Origin: Clostridia bacterium
Lineage (GTDB): Bacteria > Bacillota > Clostridia > Christensenellales > Borkfalkiaceae
NCBI GenBank assembly: GCA_900767885.1
Contig: CAAGAU010000025.1
Coordinates: 10,614-74,613, forward strand
Direction: 5' to 3'
Length of the DNA: 64,000 nucleotides
In this document: in pieces, positions 33,377-42,825 of the stretch
Layout: every line of letters begins with the position of its first letter
Numbering within the stretch: position 1 is the stretch's first letter
Notes under the pieces: model-generated
Told to the model about the DNA's origin: nothing
The model's database searches: none
The model's input: the letters and a program-made list of their open reading frames with translations, nothing else
Translations under genes and position numbers: made by a program

Positions 33377-35077
33377 ATGAAAATCAAAAAAGCGTTATGC
33401 GTTCTTTTATCTTGCGGAATAGCGGCGGGTTCGCTTATCGGTTGCCGCGGTCGCGAAGGCGACCAGGGCGGCGACAGTGCGGCGAACGCTACCAAAAGCC
33501 AATTTTCGGTCAGTCTTTATAACGGCGGCGTAGGCAGAGAGTGGCTCGATAAGACGATTAAAGCCTTTGAAGAAAAATATGCCGACAGGGAATTCGAAAG
33601 CGGCAAAAAGGGCGTACACGTAAACGTAGAGGCAAACAAAACCAACACCGCGGGCAGCACGTTGCTTGCAGGTATAAAAAACAACCCCAACGACGTGTTC
33701 TTTACCGAGTCGGTATATTATTACGACCTTCTCGGCGAGGGCGCGGTTGCGGATATCTCGGATATAGTAACCGGCAACATGACGGAATTCGGCGAGGAAA
33801 AGAGCATCGAAAGCAAGATGAAATCGTCGCTGCAATCCTTCTTTAAGTATAACGACAAGTATTACGCTCTGCCGTTTTACGAAGGCTATATCGGTTTTAT
33901 ATACAGCGTAGACCTTTTTGAAAAGGAAAACCTGTTCTTTAAAGACGGCTACGAAACTCAGACTTCGCTTGCGGGCAAGTTCATTCGTAAATCCACCGAT
34001 AAAAAGAGCAAAGGTCCGGACGGCAAATACGATACTTACGACGACGGACTCCCCGCGACTTACGCCGATTTTTACGACCTCTGCCAGCAAATGACCAACA
34101 ACGGCATAACCCCAATCGTATGGCCGGGCAGTTATAAATACGTTTCGTCTTACGCGGCGTATCAGATGTGGGCGGATTACGAGGGCGAGGAGCAGTTCTA
34201 TCTCAACTTCTCGTTCGACGGAGTTGCCAAAGATCTCGTCGAGTCTATCGACGATAACGGCAACGTTAAGCTTATGCCCGAAACGCAGATAAACAACCAA
34301 AACGGCGTGCTTTTGCAAAAACAGCGCGGTAAGTACGAGGTTCTGAAATTCTGGGAAGAAATAATGAAAGACAGAGCCAAAAACTATTACCACGACAACT
34401 GTATCGCTTCCGCTACTCAGACCATGGCGCAAGCTACGTTCCTTAACAGTCTTGCGGATTCCGCGGTAGATAAAGTGGGTATGCTCGTAGACGGCAACTG
34501 GTGGGAGCGCGAGGCGGAAGATACCGGTTCGTTCAAGGCTCTCGAAAAGCGTATAACCATAAAGAGGGAAGATCTCCGTTTCGGTTTTATGTCTTTCCCC
34601 AAAGCGAGCGCGGATAAGGTAGACGGTTCGAGGACGATCGTTTCCGTAAACGACTCGATAGCGTTCGTCAGTTCCAGGTCGAAAGGCGTTCAGCTCGAAC
34701 TTGCCAAACTCTTCCTTCAGTTCTGCCATACCGACGAAATGCTTTCGCTTTTCTCTACTACCACCAACATGATGAAACCCTTCAATTATACCCTTTCCGA
34801 AGAAGATCAGAACAAACTGACGTTCTTCGGTAAACAGATGTACGCGATTAAAGATCCGCAAAACGGCGTAAGCGTAGTATATCCGTATTCGGACAACAAG
34901 GTTTTCCTTAACAACTTTTCTTCCTTCCACCCGCAGCAGTGGGGATTCGTGGTAAACAATCAGACGGCTGTTTCGGAAAACTTTACCACTAAAAAGGAAA
35001 CGGCTAAAAGTTATTTCGAAAAACTCTATACGTCGTATCTTCCCAAGTGGAACAACTTTAAAAACGTCAACGATTGA
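33377..35077 (+). CDS. CUT1-type ABC transporter substrate-binding lipoprotein
   Basis: A 566-residue family 1 (MalE/UgpB-like) extracellular binding protein, with signal peptide and lipobox LIGC (Cys23). The core starts FSVSLYNGGVGREWLDKTIKAFEE and has VFFTESVYYYDLL, YYALPFYEGYIGFIYSVDLFEKENLF and SVNDSIAFVSSRSKG, typical of oligosaccharide binders. It is longer than usual (about 430-450), with insertions near 190-250 and at the C-terminus. The two permeases follow at once. The ligand is probably an oligosaccharide released or captured by the upstream lipoproteins. Confidence 0.92.
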   Translation: MKIKKALCVLLSCGIAAGSLIGCRGREGDQGGDSAANATKSQFSVSLYNGGVGREWLDKTIKAFEEKYADREFESGKKGVHVNVEANKTNTAGSTLLAGIKNNPNDVFFTESVYYYDLLGEGAVADISDIVTGNMTEFGEEKSIESKMKSSLQSFFKYNDKYYALPFYEGYIGFIYSVDLFEKENLFFKDGYETQTSLAGKFIRKSTDKKSKGPDGKYDTYDDGLPATYADFYDLCQQMTNNGITPIVWPGSYKYVSSYAAYQMWADYEGEEQFYLNFSFDGVAKDLVESIDDNGNVKLMPETQINNQNGVLLQKQRGKYEVLKFWEEIMKDRAKNYYHDNCIASATQTMAQATFLNSLADSAVDKVGMLVDGNWWEREAEDTGSFKALEKRITIKREDLRFGFMSFPKASADKVDGSRTIVSVNDSIAFVSSRSKGVQLELAKLFLQFCHTDEMLSLFSTTTNMMKPFNYTLSEEDQNKLTFFGKQMYAIKDPQNGVSVVYPYSDNKVFLNNFSSFHPQQWGFVVNNQTAVSENFTTKKETAKSYFEKLYTSYLPKWNNFKNVND

Positions 35078-35136
35078 CAAACTCGGGCGTAAGATGATAA
35101 AATAATTTCGTCATTTTACGCAGCTTGGAGATAAGT

Positions 35137-36198
35137 ATGAAAAAAACGCATAATGATGAGGAAAAATCGTTTTTAAACAAGATGTTTTCTCCATTTAAAA
35201 AATTGCGCGCGAAGGTCGGAGATTTATGCTACGCGGCGTCGGTGGCAATTCATGCAAAAACGGCAAAACCGACGAAAAAAAACGTTACGCCGGGCGCGAG
35301 AAGAATAAAAGAATCCGTATTCTATTACGGCATGCTCGCGTTGCCGCTGATTCAGTTTTTGGTGTTTTACGTCGGGGTAAACGTAAATTCTATACTGCTT
35401 TCGTTCAAGTCGTTTGAAATTACGGACGAAAGAGTAGGCTATATATGGGTGGGTTTTAAAAACTACGCGGACTTTATAAAAAGTTTTATAACCAACTCCG
35501 ATATGGTGCGTATGGCTGTCAATTCGCTTATCCTTTACGGGTTCGGATTGCTCGTGGGCGTTCCGCTCGCCATACTGTTTTCGTTCTACCTGTATAAAAA
35601 CTTCGCCTTATCGTCGGTGTTCAAGGTTTTGCTTTTTCTTCCGTCGATAATATCGAGCGTAGTTATGGTGCTTATGTACAAGTACTTCGTCGATTTCGGT
35701 TTTCCCGCGCTGATGAAGGCTTTCGGAGTCCGCGTGATTGCTCCGCTCGGCGTTTCGACTACGGCGTTTAAATGGATAATATTTTACAATCTGTTTATTT
35801 CGTTCGGCGCAAACGTTATAATGTATACGAGCAGCATGACGAGAATACCCCCTTCGCTTACCGAATACGCAAGGCTCGAAGGGTGCAGTTACTGGCGCGA
35901 ACTTATTTATATCGTAGTGCCTCTGATTTTCCCGACGATAACGACCTTCCTCGTGGTGGGCGTTGCGGGAATATTTACCAACCAGGCAAACGTATATACG
36001 TTTTACGGTACGGACGCCGCGGCGGAAGTTACCACGTTCGGATATTATCTCTTCGGTAAAATCGCGGGTAACGTACATTCCAACGCGGATTATCCCTACG
36101 TTTCGGCGGCGGGTATAGTGTTTACCTTTATAGCCGTTCCGCTTACGTTTTTGGTAAAGTGGGTTCTCGAAAAATTCGGACCCGTCAGCGAGTTTTAA
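35137..36198 (+). CDS. CUT1 ABC transporter permease (MalF/UgpA type)
   Basis: 353 residues from the ATG at 35137 (GGAG six bases upstream; the TTG at 35125 is too early). A polar N-terminal extension of about 60 residues precedes six hydrophobic segments. The cytoplasmic EAA loop reads EYARLEGCSYWRELIYIVVPLIFP, where the ATPase docks. No ATPase gene is in the locus, so a shared MsmX/MsiK-type ATPase encoded elsewhere is expected, as is normal for Bacillota CUT1 systems. Confidence 0.92.
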   Translation: MKKTHNDEEKSFLNKMFSPFKKLRAKVGDLCYAASVAIHAKTAKPTKKNVTPGARRIKESVFYYGMLALPLIQFLVFYVGVNVNSILLSFKSFEITDERVGYIWVGFKNYADFIKSFITNSDMVRMAVNSLILYGFGLLVGVPLAILFSFYLYKNFALSSVFKVLLFLPSIISSVVMVLMYKYFVDFGFPALMKAFGVRVIAPLGVSTTAFKWIIFYNLFISFGANVIMYTSSMTRIPPSLTEYARLEGCSYWRELIYIVVPLIFPTITTFLVVGVAGIFTNQANVYTFYGTDAAAEVTTFGYYLFGKIAGNVHSNADYPYVSAAGIVFTFIAVPLTFLVKWVLEKFGPVSEF

Positions 36199-36209
36199 AG
36201 GAGGAAACG

Positions 36210-37070
36210 ATGAAACAAAAAAAGTTTTCGGTAATGTCGGTGCTTTTGATGGTAGTATTGTTGTTTTACTCCGTTCTTCTCGTGTCGATGTTTTGCTGGT
36301 GTCTGCTCAACTCCGTAAAAGACGGAATAGATATGAGTACGCGTCCGTTCGGACTGCCGCAGTTCTGGATGTTCGAAAATTACGCCGCGGTATTCAAAAA
36401 CATGAGGGTGCAGACTATTTCCACGCCGATACGCTGGGTTTATTTCGAGGAGATGTTTTTAAACTCGATTCTTTACTCGCTCGGCTGCACGATAGCCGCA
36501 ACTATGACGCCTTGCATAGTGGCGTACCTTACGGCAAAATATAATTTCAGGCTCAACAAGGTAATACACGGACTTGTTATAATAACGATGATACTGCCGA
36601 TAGTAGGCAGTCTGCCGTCGGAATTATCGCTTGTAAAAGCGCTTAATTTTTACGATCATATATGGGGTATGTATATTCTTAAAGCAAACTTCCTCGGAAT
36701 GTACTTCCTCGTGTTTTACGCAACTTTCAGGAGTCTTTCGTGGGAATATGCCGAGGCGGCTTTCGTAGACGGCGCGTCGCATTTCACGGTAATGACGCGT
36801 ATTATGCTGCCGCTGGTCAAATCTACTATACTTGCCGTGGGCGTAATGGTGTTTATAGGCTTCTGGAACGATTATCAGACGCCCATGATTTACATGCCCT
36901 CCCACGCGACTATTTCGTTCGGATTGTTTCAGTTTACCAACGCAAGCGGCGGCTCGCCGTCGGAGGTACTCGCGGCGAGCATCGTGGTAATGCTGCCGAT
37001 GTTAATCATATTTATTATATTCAAGGATAAATTCATAGGCAATCTGACAGTAGGAGGGATAAAAGGCTGA
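36210..37070 (+). CDS. CUT1 ABC transporter permease (MalG/UgpE type)
   Basis: 286 residues from the ATG at 36210, which follows AGGAGG at the correct distance; the longer frame overlaps the previous gene. Six hydrophobic segments and the EAA loop EYAEAAFVDGASHFTVMTRIMLPL, the standard MalG-type consensus. SGGSPSEVLAASIVVMLPML and FKDKFIGNLTVGGIKG close it in the usual way. It pairs with the permease at 35137. Confidence 0.94.
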   Translation: MKQKKFSVMSVLLMVVLLFYSVLLVSMFCWCLLNSVKDGIDMSTRPFGLPQFWMFENYAAVFKNMRVQTISTPIRWVYFEEMFLNSILYSLGCTIAATMTPCIVAYLTAKYNFRLNKVIHGLVIITMILPIVGSLPSELSLVKALNFYDHIWGMYILKANFLGMYFLVFYATFRSLSWEYAEAAFVDGASHFTVMTRIMLPLVKSTILAVGVMVFIGFWNDYQTPMIYMPSHATISFGLFQFTNASGGSPSEVLAASIVVMLPMLIIFIIFKDKFIGNLTVGGIKG

Positions 37071-37072
37071 AA

Positions 37073-38875
37073 ATGAAGAGTAAATCTTTAAAAATCACAC
37101 TTATAAGCGCGTTGGCGTGCGTGTTCGCGCTTGCGCTGGCGGCGTTCGTGCCTGCGTTTGCAAGCGGCGAAAGTCGCGGCGACGACGTAAAATACGAGTT
37201 TTTCGTAGGCGAAAAAACCGCCGTGGACGACCTTGTGAATTTTGACGACGACGGCGTACGGGTTATCGGCAGAGAAGTCAGAAACGTGGCGGACAACACC
37301 GTCTGCGAGATAAAGGACGGAAGTTTCGTCGCCGAAAAAGCGGGCGTATATAAAATTACGCTTATAAAGCGCGACGACGACGGCAAGTCGTTCTCGTCGT
37401 ACTATTACGCCGAGGCTAAATATTCCGATAAGGCGATTATCGCCAATAAACCTGCTTTTCCTTACGCGTTCGTAAGCGGTAAAAATTACGCTCTTGCCGA
37501 GCCGCAGGCCTACCTGTATTCGCAAAGCGGAAAGACCAAAGCGGACTACGCCGTAAAGGCGAGCGTAAACGGCGCGGAACTTGCCGTAAAAGAAGGTAAA
37601 ATTACTCCCGTTGCGGAAAAAAACGGCGACGTCGCGGTTATAGAATATACCGTTAAAGGTAAAGACGAGGCGAACGACGTTACGCTCGTATATAAAATAC
37701 CCGTTATTCAACTGTTCACCGAGAACGACGACGCGATAATGCAGAACGTTTTCGTAACGGACAAAATCGATTCCGCGGTAATAGACTTTACCGAGAGCGC
37801 GTATATCGCCGGAGTGTCCTCTTCGGGCGCGAGCCTGCGTTACGCCAATCCCATTCCCGCAGACGCGTTCAAACTGCGCTGGAAGATGAATAAGGGTTAC
37901 GGCAATTTCGAGTCCTTTTCGATAGTCCTTACCGATTACGAAGACGAAACTCAGGTAGTAAGGCTTACTTTTTCGCCGACGGGCGGCGCGGGCATTTATA
38001 TTTCGATTAACGGCGCGAAACCCTTTACGATGATGAATCAGAACAAGGTTGACAATTTCGACTCGGGAACGTTCACCGTTTCGTATTCGGCAAGCAAAAA
38101 GTCCGTTTCGGACATAAACGGCGTTATAGGCAAGGTTACGACTTTCGAGGACGGCAGGGCTTTTACGGGATTTGAAAGCGGAATAGTCAAATTCGCTCTG
38201 GAATTCGGCGAAGTTACCGAATATTCCAACATTTCGTTGCTCGCCGTGGCCAACCAGACGCTCGCGGTCGAATACGATCAGATCAACCCGTTGTTCTTTT
38301 ACAAGGACGAAATCCGCGTAAGATACAAACAGGGCGATACCATAAAGATAAACAAAGGTCAGGCTTACGACATGCTCGACCCCAACGCTACCATTACGGT
38401 AGACGTGTATAAGATAAGCGACGACGGCGACGTTCTCGACGAAATCCCCACGGATAACGACGGCAATCCCCTCCGCAATTACGACTGCTCGAAAGACGTT
38501 TATATCAAAGTGGACGAAATCTGCAATTACCGCGTGGTATACGTTGCCAAAGACTCCATGAAAAAAGCGCAGGACATATACAAGTACGTTATAGGCGACG
38601 CCGAAGCGCCGGTAGTTAAATTCGGCGTTATGGAAAATCGCTGCAAGGTCGGCGACGCCGTAAAACTTCCTTCCGTAAGTTATACGGATAACGGCGGCAA
38701 CGATAACGTAACCGTGCTTGTAACTTATCTCACCCCCGATAACGTAGTGGAAGTTCTCGAAAAAGACGCCGTGGAATTTACTCCCGCAAAAAAAGGCGTG
38801 TATAAAGTGAGAATAATGGTTTACGACAAGCAGTACAACTACGTTTTCAAAGAATTCGTAACGGAGGCGGTTTAA
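37073..38875 (+). CDS. Secreted Ig-like domain protein of unknown function
   Basis: 600 residues. A non-lipoprotein signal peptide (AFVPAFASG cleavage region near 33) means it is released or held by another route. The N-terminal 100 residues and C-terminal 150 are Ig-like (KAGVYKITLIKRDDDGKSF; APVVKFGVMENRCKVGDAVKLPSVSYTDNGGND; KKGVYKVRIMVYDKQYNY). The middle (about 210-420) has the look of a lectin-like beta sandwich: AFKLRWKMNKGYGNFES, GGAGIYISINGAKP and GFESGIVKFALEF. No catalytic motif recognised. It lies between the permease and the DUF4838 gene, so a substrate-binding role is the simplest guess. Confidence 0.75.
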   Translation: MKSKSLKITLISALACVFALALAAFVPAFASGESRGDDVKYEFFVGEKTAVDDLVNFDDDGVRVIGREVRNVADNTVCEIKDGSFVAEKAGVYKITLIKRDDDGKSFSSYYYAEAKYSDKAIIANKPAFPYAFVSGKNYALAEPQAYLYSQSGKTKADYAVKASVNGAELAVKEGKITPVAEKNGDVAVIEYTVKGKDEANDVTLVYKIPVIQLFTENDDAIMQNVFVTDKIDSAVIDFTESAYIAGVSSSGASLRYANPIPADAFKLRWKMNKGYGNFESFSIVLTDYEDETQVVRLTFSPTGGAGIYISINGAKPFTMMNQNKVDNFDSGTFTVSYSASKKSVSDINGVIGKVTTFEDGRAFTGFESGIVKFALEFGEVTEYSNISLLAVANQTLAVEYDQINPLFFYKDEIRVRYKQGDTIKINKGQAYDMLDPNATITVDVYKISDDGDVLDEIPTDNDGNPLRNYDCSKDVYIKVDEICNYRVVYVAKDSMKKAQDIYKYVIGDAEAPVVKFGVMENRCKVGDAVKLPSVSYTDNGGNDNVTVLVTYLTPDNVVEVLEKDAVEFTPAKKGVYKVRIMVYDKQYNYVFKEFVTEAV

Positions 38876-40774
38876 ATGAAAAAAATATCCGCGTTAATCA
38901 GTTTTATACTTGCGTTCGTAATCGTTTTCGGCGCGACTGCCTGTAAAAAGGGCGGCGGCACAAGTACGGGTTCGGCAAGCGAGAGCAACAAGCCGACGAA
39001 CACGGGCGAAAAACTTTTCGATAACGGAAAAACCGATTATACGGTAGTTATCCCGAAAGACGCCACGGATTACGAAAAGTTCGCCGCGCAGGAATTGACT
39101 TATTTTCTTAACTCTTCCGCGGGCGGCGACATAAAGACGAAGACGGACGACGAAATCGATTATAACTCCGAAACAAAAATAATTTCGCTCGGAAACACTT
39201 CGATGCGAAAGGATTGCGGCGCGACTTTCAGCGAGTCGGAACTCGGCGTAAGCGGTTATAAAATCATAAGCAAGGATAAGTCGGTGTTTATATCCGGCGC
39301 GGACGCGCACGGAACGCTTTACGGCGTTTACGACTTTCTTTCCGAAGAAGTCGGTTACGAGTTTTTCAGCGACGACGAAATCGCGCTGAATTATTCGCCC
39401 ACGGTCGAACTTTATAACTTCGACAAGACCGAAGTCCCCGATATACAACGCCGTTCCGTAGGTTATAAGCCTTTGTGGAACAGCGCGTCCTATACCCGCA
39501 GACTCCGCCTTGTCGACGTAAACGAAGATTATATCATCGACGGACATACCTTCGGAACTATTCTGCCCAATCAGAAATATTCCAAAGAGCATCCCGACTG
39601 GTTTGCCGACCCCTCGTCGGACATAAGTCAGCCGTGTTTTACCAACGAGGACGCTTTCAATCAATTCGTCGAGAACAGTAAGACTATTATAAAAAAGCAC
39701 GTAGACGGCGGCGGAACGGGCAGATATTTCATGCTCGGACAAAACGACAACGGCGCGTTCTGCTCCTGCGCTAAGTGTACCGCAAAACGTAACGAACTCG
39801 GCGGCGCGGTGAGCGCGTTGTCCCTTTACTTCGTAAACAGAGTAAGCGAGGCGATAGACGAGTGGCTTGCCACGGCTTATCCCGGGTACAAACTCGAATA
39901 TCCCACTTACGCGTATATTCAGAGTATGGATCCGCCCATAACCTATAACAACGCCACGGGCAAGTGGAACGAACCTTATATCCGCCCGAGAGATAACGTT
40001 TTCGTAGAGATAACGCCCCTTTCGGTAGACTGGACTTACAGTTTCGACGACCCGAGAAACTCGGCTATGAACTCGGTAATCAACGGCTGGGGACACGTTA
40101 CCAGCAATCTGTGGATATATTCGTACTGCGTAAACTTCAAACAGTTTTTCCTGCCGTACAACAATTATAACTTTATAGTTTCCAACTATCGCGTGGCTAA
40201 AAAGTATAATATGTACGCGTATTACGAGCAGGGTGCAAACCAGTCCTCCACCACGGGACTTATGGAACTGAGATTTTATCTTATGTCCAACCTGATGTGG
40301 AACACCGAACTCGACGCGGACGAACTTGCCGAAAAGTTTATAAAGCGTTATTACGGTCCGGTTGCCGATTATATGCTCGAATACTACAAGACCATGAGAA
40401 CGTGGTTCGGTCATATTACCGAAAACCTCGGTTTCAGAAACAATATCTACGCAGACCTTTGCCGCGAAGAATACTGGCCGTTCGACCTTGTCGAAAAGTG
40501 GCAGTCGCAGATATTCGACAAGGCTTACGCTTCGATAGAGTACCTTAAAACGCTCGACGAAGAATCGTATACCAAATATTTTAACCGTATCAAAAAAGAA
40601 AACCTTACGCTGACTTATTTGTTTCTTCAACTGCATTCCGCCGAATTCACCGCCTCCGAAAGGAACGCGATGATAGACGAAATCGAAGAATATTCCGCGC
40701 TCTTCCAACTTAACTATTATATCGAAGGCGCGTATACCAAAGACTTAATAGAGTCCTGGAGAAAGAAATTTTAA
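38876..40774 (+). CDS. DUF4838 domain lipoprotein, probable glycan-active enzyme
   Basis: 632 residues with lipobox ATAC (Cys23). Residues about 50-160 resemble the alpha-glucuronidase-type N-domain (DYEKFAAQELTYFLNSSAGG; SGADAHGTLYGVYDFLSEEVGYEFFSDDE). The rest matches DUF4838 as I know it: HTFGTILPNQKYSKEHPDWFADP, FMLGQNDNGAFCSCAKCTAK, YFVNRVSEAIDEW and a barrel-like C-terminal half. Family members sit in polysaccharide loci and are thought to be glycoside hydrolases, but the reaction is not established. The ATG directly follows the previous stop, and the stop shares a base with the next ATG (TAATG). Confidence 0.85.
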   Translation: MKKISALISFILAFVIVFGATACKKGGGTSTGSASESNKPTNTGEKLFDNGKTDYTVVIPKDATDYEKFAAQELTYFLNSSAGGDIKTKTDDEIDYNSETKIISLGNTSMRKDCGATFSESELGVSGYKIISKDKSVFISGADAHGTLYGVYDFLSEEVGYEFFSDDEIALNYSPTVELYNFDKTEVPDIQRRSVGYKPLWNSASYTRRLRLVDVNEDYIIDGHTFGTILPNQKYSKEHPDWFADPSSDISQPCFTNEDAFNQFVENSKTIIKKHVDGGGTGRYFMLGQNDNGAFCSCAKCTAKRNELGGAVSALSLYFVNRVSEAIDEWLATAYPGYKLEYPTYAYIQSMDPPITYNNATGKWNEPYIRPRDNVFVEITPLSVDWTYSFDDPRNSAMNSVINGWGHVTSNLWIYSYCVNFKQFFLPYNNYNFIVSNYRVAKKYNMYAYYEQGANQSSTTGLMELRFYLMSNLMWNTELDADELAEKFIKRYYGPVADYMLEYYKTMRTWFGHITENLGFRNNIYADLCREEYWPFDLVEKWQSQIFDKAYASIEYLKTLDEESYTKYFNRIKKENLTLTYLFLQLHSAEFTASERNAMIDEIEEYSALFQLNYYIEGAYTKDLIESWRKKF

Positions 40775-42813
40775 TGCTTAAAGTTTTTTGCGAAAACGGC
40801 AAACTCAACGTCCTTTACCGAAATTTTCAGTTAAAGGGCGTTGCCTTATCCGTCTTTTTCGACGGAGGACGTTACAATACTCTCGAAGAAAAAAGCGGAG
40901 AGTGGACGGTATCCGTAAGCGGCGGCGAATATACCGCTACGAGCGGTAATTTCACCGTTACTTTTGTCGAAATCGAAAACGGCTTTGCGTATAAGTCCGC
41001 GTATAAGGCGATAAATTCCGTTAAACACGCCTTGTTTTTCCGTTCGCTCGCGGGCGTTTGCGACAGCGGGTTTGAAAGGGCGGTTATAAACGGTTTTTCC
41101 GAAAGCAACGGAAATCGTTTCAACGAAATGCAAGCCGACCCCGAAACCGTGATTTTTTGCGATTGTAAAGAAAAACTTTCCTCCGACAGCGCGGCGATAA
41201 AGGATAAAAACGGCAAAACTTTCGTCGTGGGCGCGGCGGGGTACGATAAGTATTTTACCGAAGTAGGCGTTTCCGCGTGCGGCGAAATATTCGTCGATCA
41301 TCCGCTCGACTATCACCCCGTCAATGCGGGCGATATTATAGAAAGCGATTTTTCGGTTGTCGTGTTAGGCGAAAATATGCAGTCCGCGCTCGATAATTAC
41401 GCCCTTATTAACCGCAGGTTCAATCCGCGCGGGCGTAAACCTACGCCTTACGGGTGGTGCAGTTGGTATTATTACGGACCGAATATTTCGCGAGATATCA
41501 TACTCGATAACGCCGCAAGGCTTAAAAAGGCGGAAGTGCCGATAAAATATATTCAGATAGACGACGGTTGGCAACAGGCGCAGGGCGATTGGTTCGCCAA
41601 CGAAAAGTTCGGAGATATGAAAGAGGTTGCCGACGAAATATCGGCTCTGGGTTATACGCCCGCCATCTGGATTGCGCCTTTCGCCGCAAGCGAAAAGTCC
41701 CGACTGTACAAAGAGCATTCCGACCGGTTCGTGAAAAACCTCGACGACGACGGAATTTTCGGTTATCCCTCCATAGATTTCAGCAATCCCGCCGCGGCTA
41801 AGTGGCTTAAAGAAACCTTTGAAAGGATTTCGCGCGAATGGGGTTACAGGTATATAAAAGTGGACCTCGTTCTGCACGCCATATCCGCCGGCAGACATTA
41901 CGACCCGTCGTTTAACGCCGTGCGCAATTACCGCAGAGCGTTTGAAATTATAAATAAGGCGGTTACGCCCGATACCTACCTGCTTGCGTGTACCAGTCCG
42001 ATAGGCGCGAGCATAGGCGTTGCGGACGGAATACGCGTAAGCAAGGATATTTTCGAGCGGTGGCAGTCGCTTAAAGGTATTGCCGCGCCCGTTTTAAAGC
42101 GGTTTTATTATAATAAAAACCTGTTCGACGCCGACCCCGACTGCTTTATGGCGAGAAAGGCGGAAAACGAGGACGGAGAATGTTTCCGCTTATGCGTAAG
42201 GACGGACGACGAAATACGCATGCACGCAAGCCTTATAGCGGCAAGCGGCGGTTCGGTTTTCTTTTCGGATAAAGTCGGACTTTTATCGGACGAGCAGATA
42301 AGACTTTATAAAACGCTCGTTCCGCCCGCAAACGTAAAACCCGTTCCGCTCGATTACGAAACTTCCGACAAGCCGTCGGTCGTCGATTGCGGAAAAACGG
42401 GAAATACGCGCACGCTGATTTTCTTTAACTGGGAAAACGGCGACAAAACAGTCAACTTTCCGCTTGACGAAAAAATGCACGCTTTCGGGTTCTGGGAGCA
42501 AAAGTATTACGGCTTTATATCCTCGCTCGAATTTACTTTGCCGCCGCATACGGCAAAAGTGTTTTCGTTAAGCGACGACGCGGATTTTGTTCCGTCGGGC
42601 AAAAACGACGAGATTATTCCTACGTTTAACTACGAGAAAAACGGCAGAACGGTTACGCTTAAAGCGGATAAAGCGGGCGAAAAAGTATTTGCGTATTGCG
42701 GCAGCGGCTTAACCTCCTCCGATAATTGCGAGGTTGCCGCCTTGGGCGAAAACCTGTACGCGATAACCGTTAAAGATTATTTAAAGAAGTTTACCGTCGT
42801 AACGGGCGGTTGA
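40774..42813 (+). CDS. GH36-type alpha-galactosidase-like enzyme
   Basis: 679 residues, no signal peptide, so cytoplasmic. A beta-sandwich N-domain (to about 215) precedes the TIM barrel. Barrel landmarks are YGWCSWYYYGP near 226, YIQIDDGWQQ near 262, YIKVDLV near 363 (Asp as nucleophile) and GIRVSKDI near 420 (Asp as acid/base). The C-terminal sandwich starts near 515. In classical GH36 enzymes the nucleophile motif is KWD, so KVD marks a divergent subgroup. Likely function is removal of an alpha-linked galactose-type residue from imported oligosaccharides; a raffinose-synthase-like transferase is the alternative. Confidence 0.85.
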   Translation: MLKVFCENGKLNVLYRNFQLKGVALSVFFDGGRYNTLEEKSGEWTVSVSGGEYTATSGNFTVTFVEIENGFAYKSAYKAINSVKHALFFRSLAGVCDSGFERAVINGFSESNGNRFNEMQADPETVIFCDCKEKLSSDSAAIKDKNGKTFVVGAAGYDKYFTEVGVSACGEIFVDHPLDYHPVNAGDIIESDFSVVVLGENMQSALDNYALINRRFNPRGRKPTPYGWCSWYYYGPNISRDIILDNAARLKKAEVPIKYIQIDDGWQQAQGDWFANEKFGDMKEVADEISALGYTPAIWIAPFAASEKSRLYKEHSDRFVKNLDDDGIFGYPSIDFSNPAAAKWLKETFERISREWGYRYIKVDLVLHAISAGRHYDPSFNAVRNYRRAFEIINKAVTPDTYLLACTSPIGASIGVADGIRVSKDIFERWQSLKGIAAPVLKRFYYNKNLFDADPDCFMARKAENEDGECFRLCVRTDDEIRMHASLIAASGGSVFFSDKVGLLSDEQIRLYKTLVPPANVKPVPLDYETSDKPSVVDCGKTGNTRTLIFFNWENGDKTVNFPLDEKMHAFGFWEQKYYGFISSLEFTLPPHTAKVFSLSDDADFVPSGKNDEIIPTFNYEKNGRTVTLKADKAGEKVFAYCGSGLTSSDNCEVAALGENLYAITVKDYLKKFTVVTGG

Positions 42814-42825
42814 AAAGAGGATTTT

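Noticed and set aside
38894..40708. A 604-residue minus-strand frame opposite the DUF4838 gene, and a similar 557-residue one at 33407-35080
   Set aside because: Same antisense effect; the plus-strand frames have signal peptides, domain motifs and ribosome binding sites.
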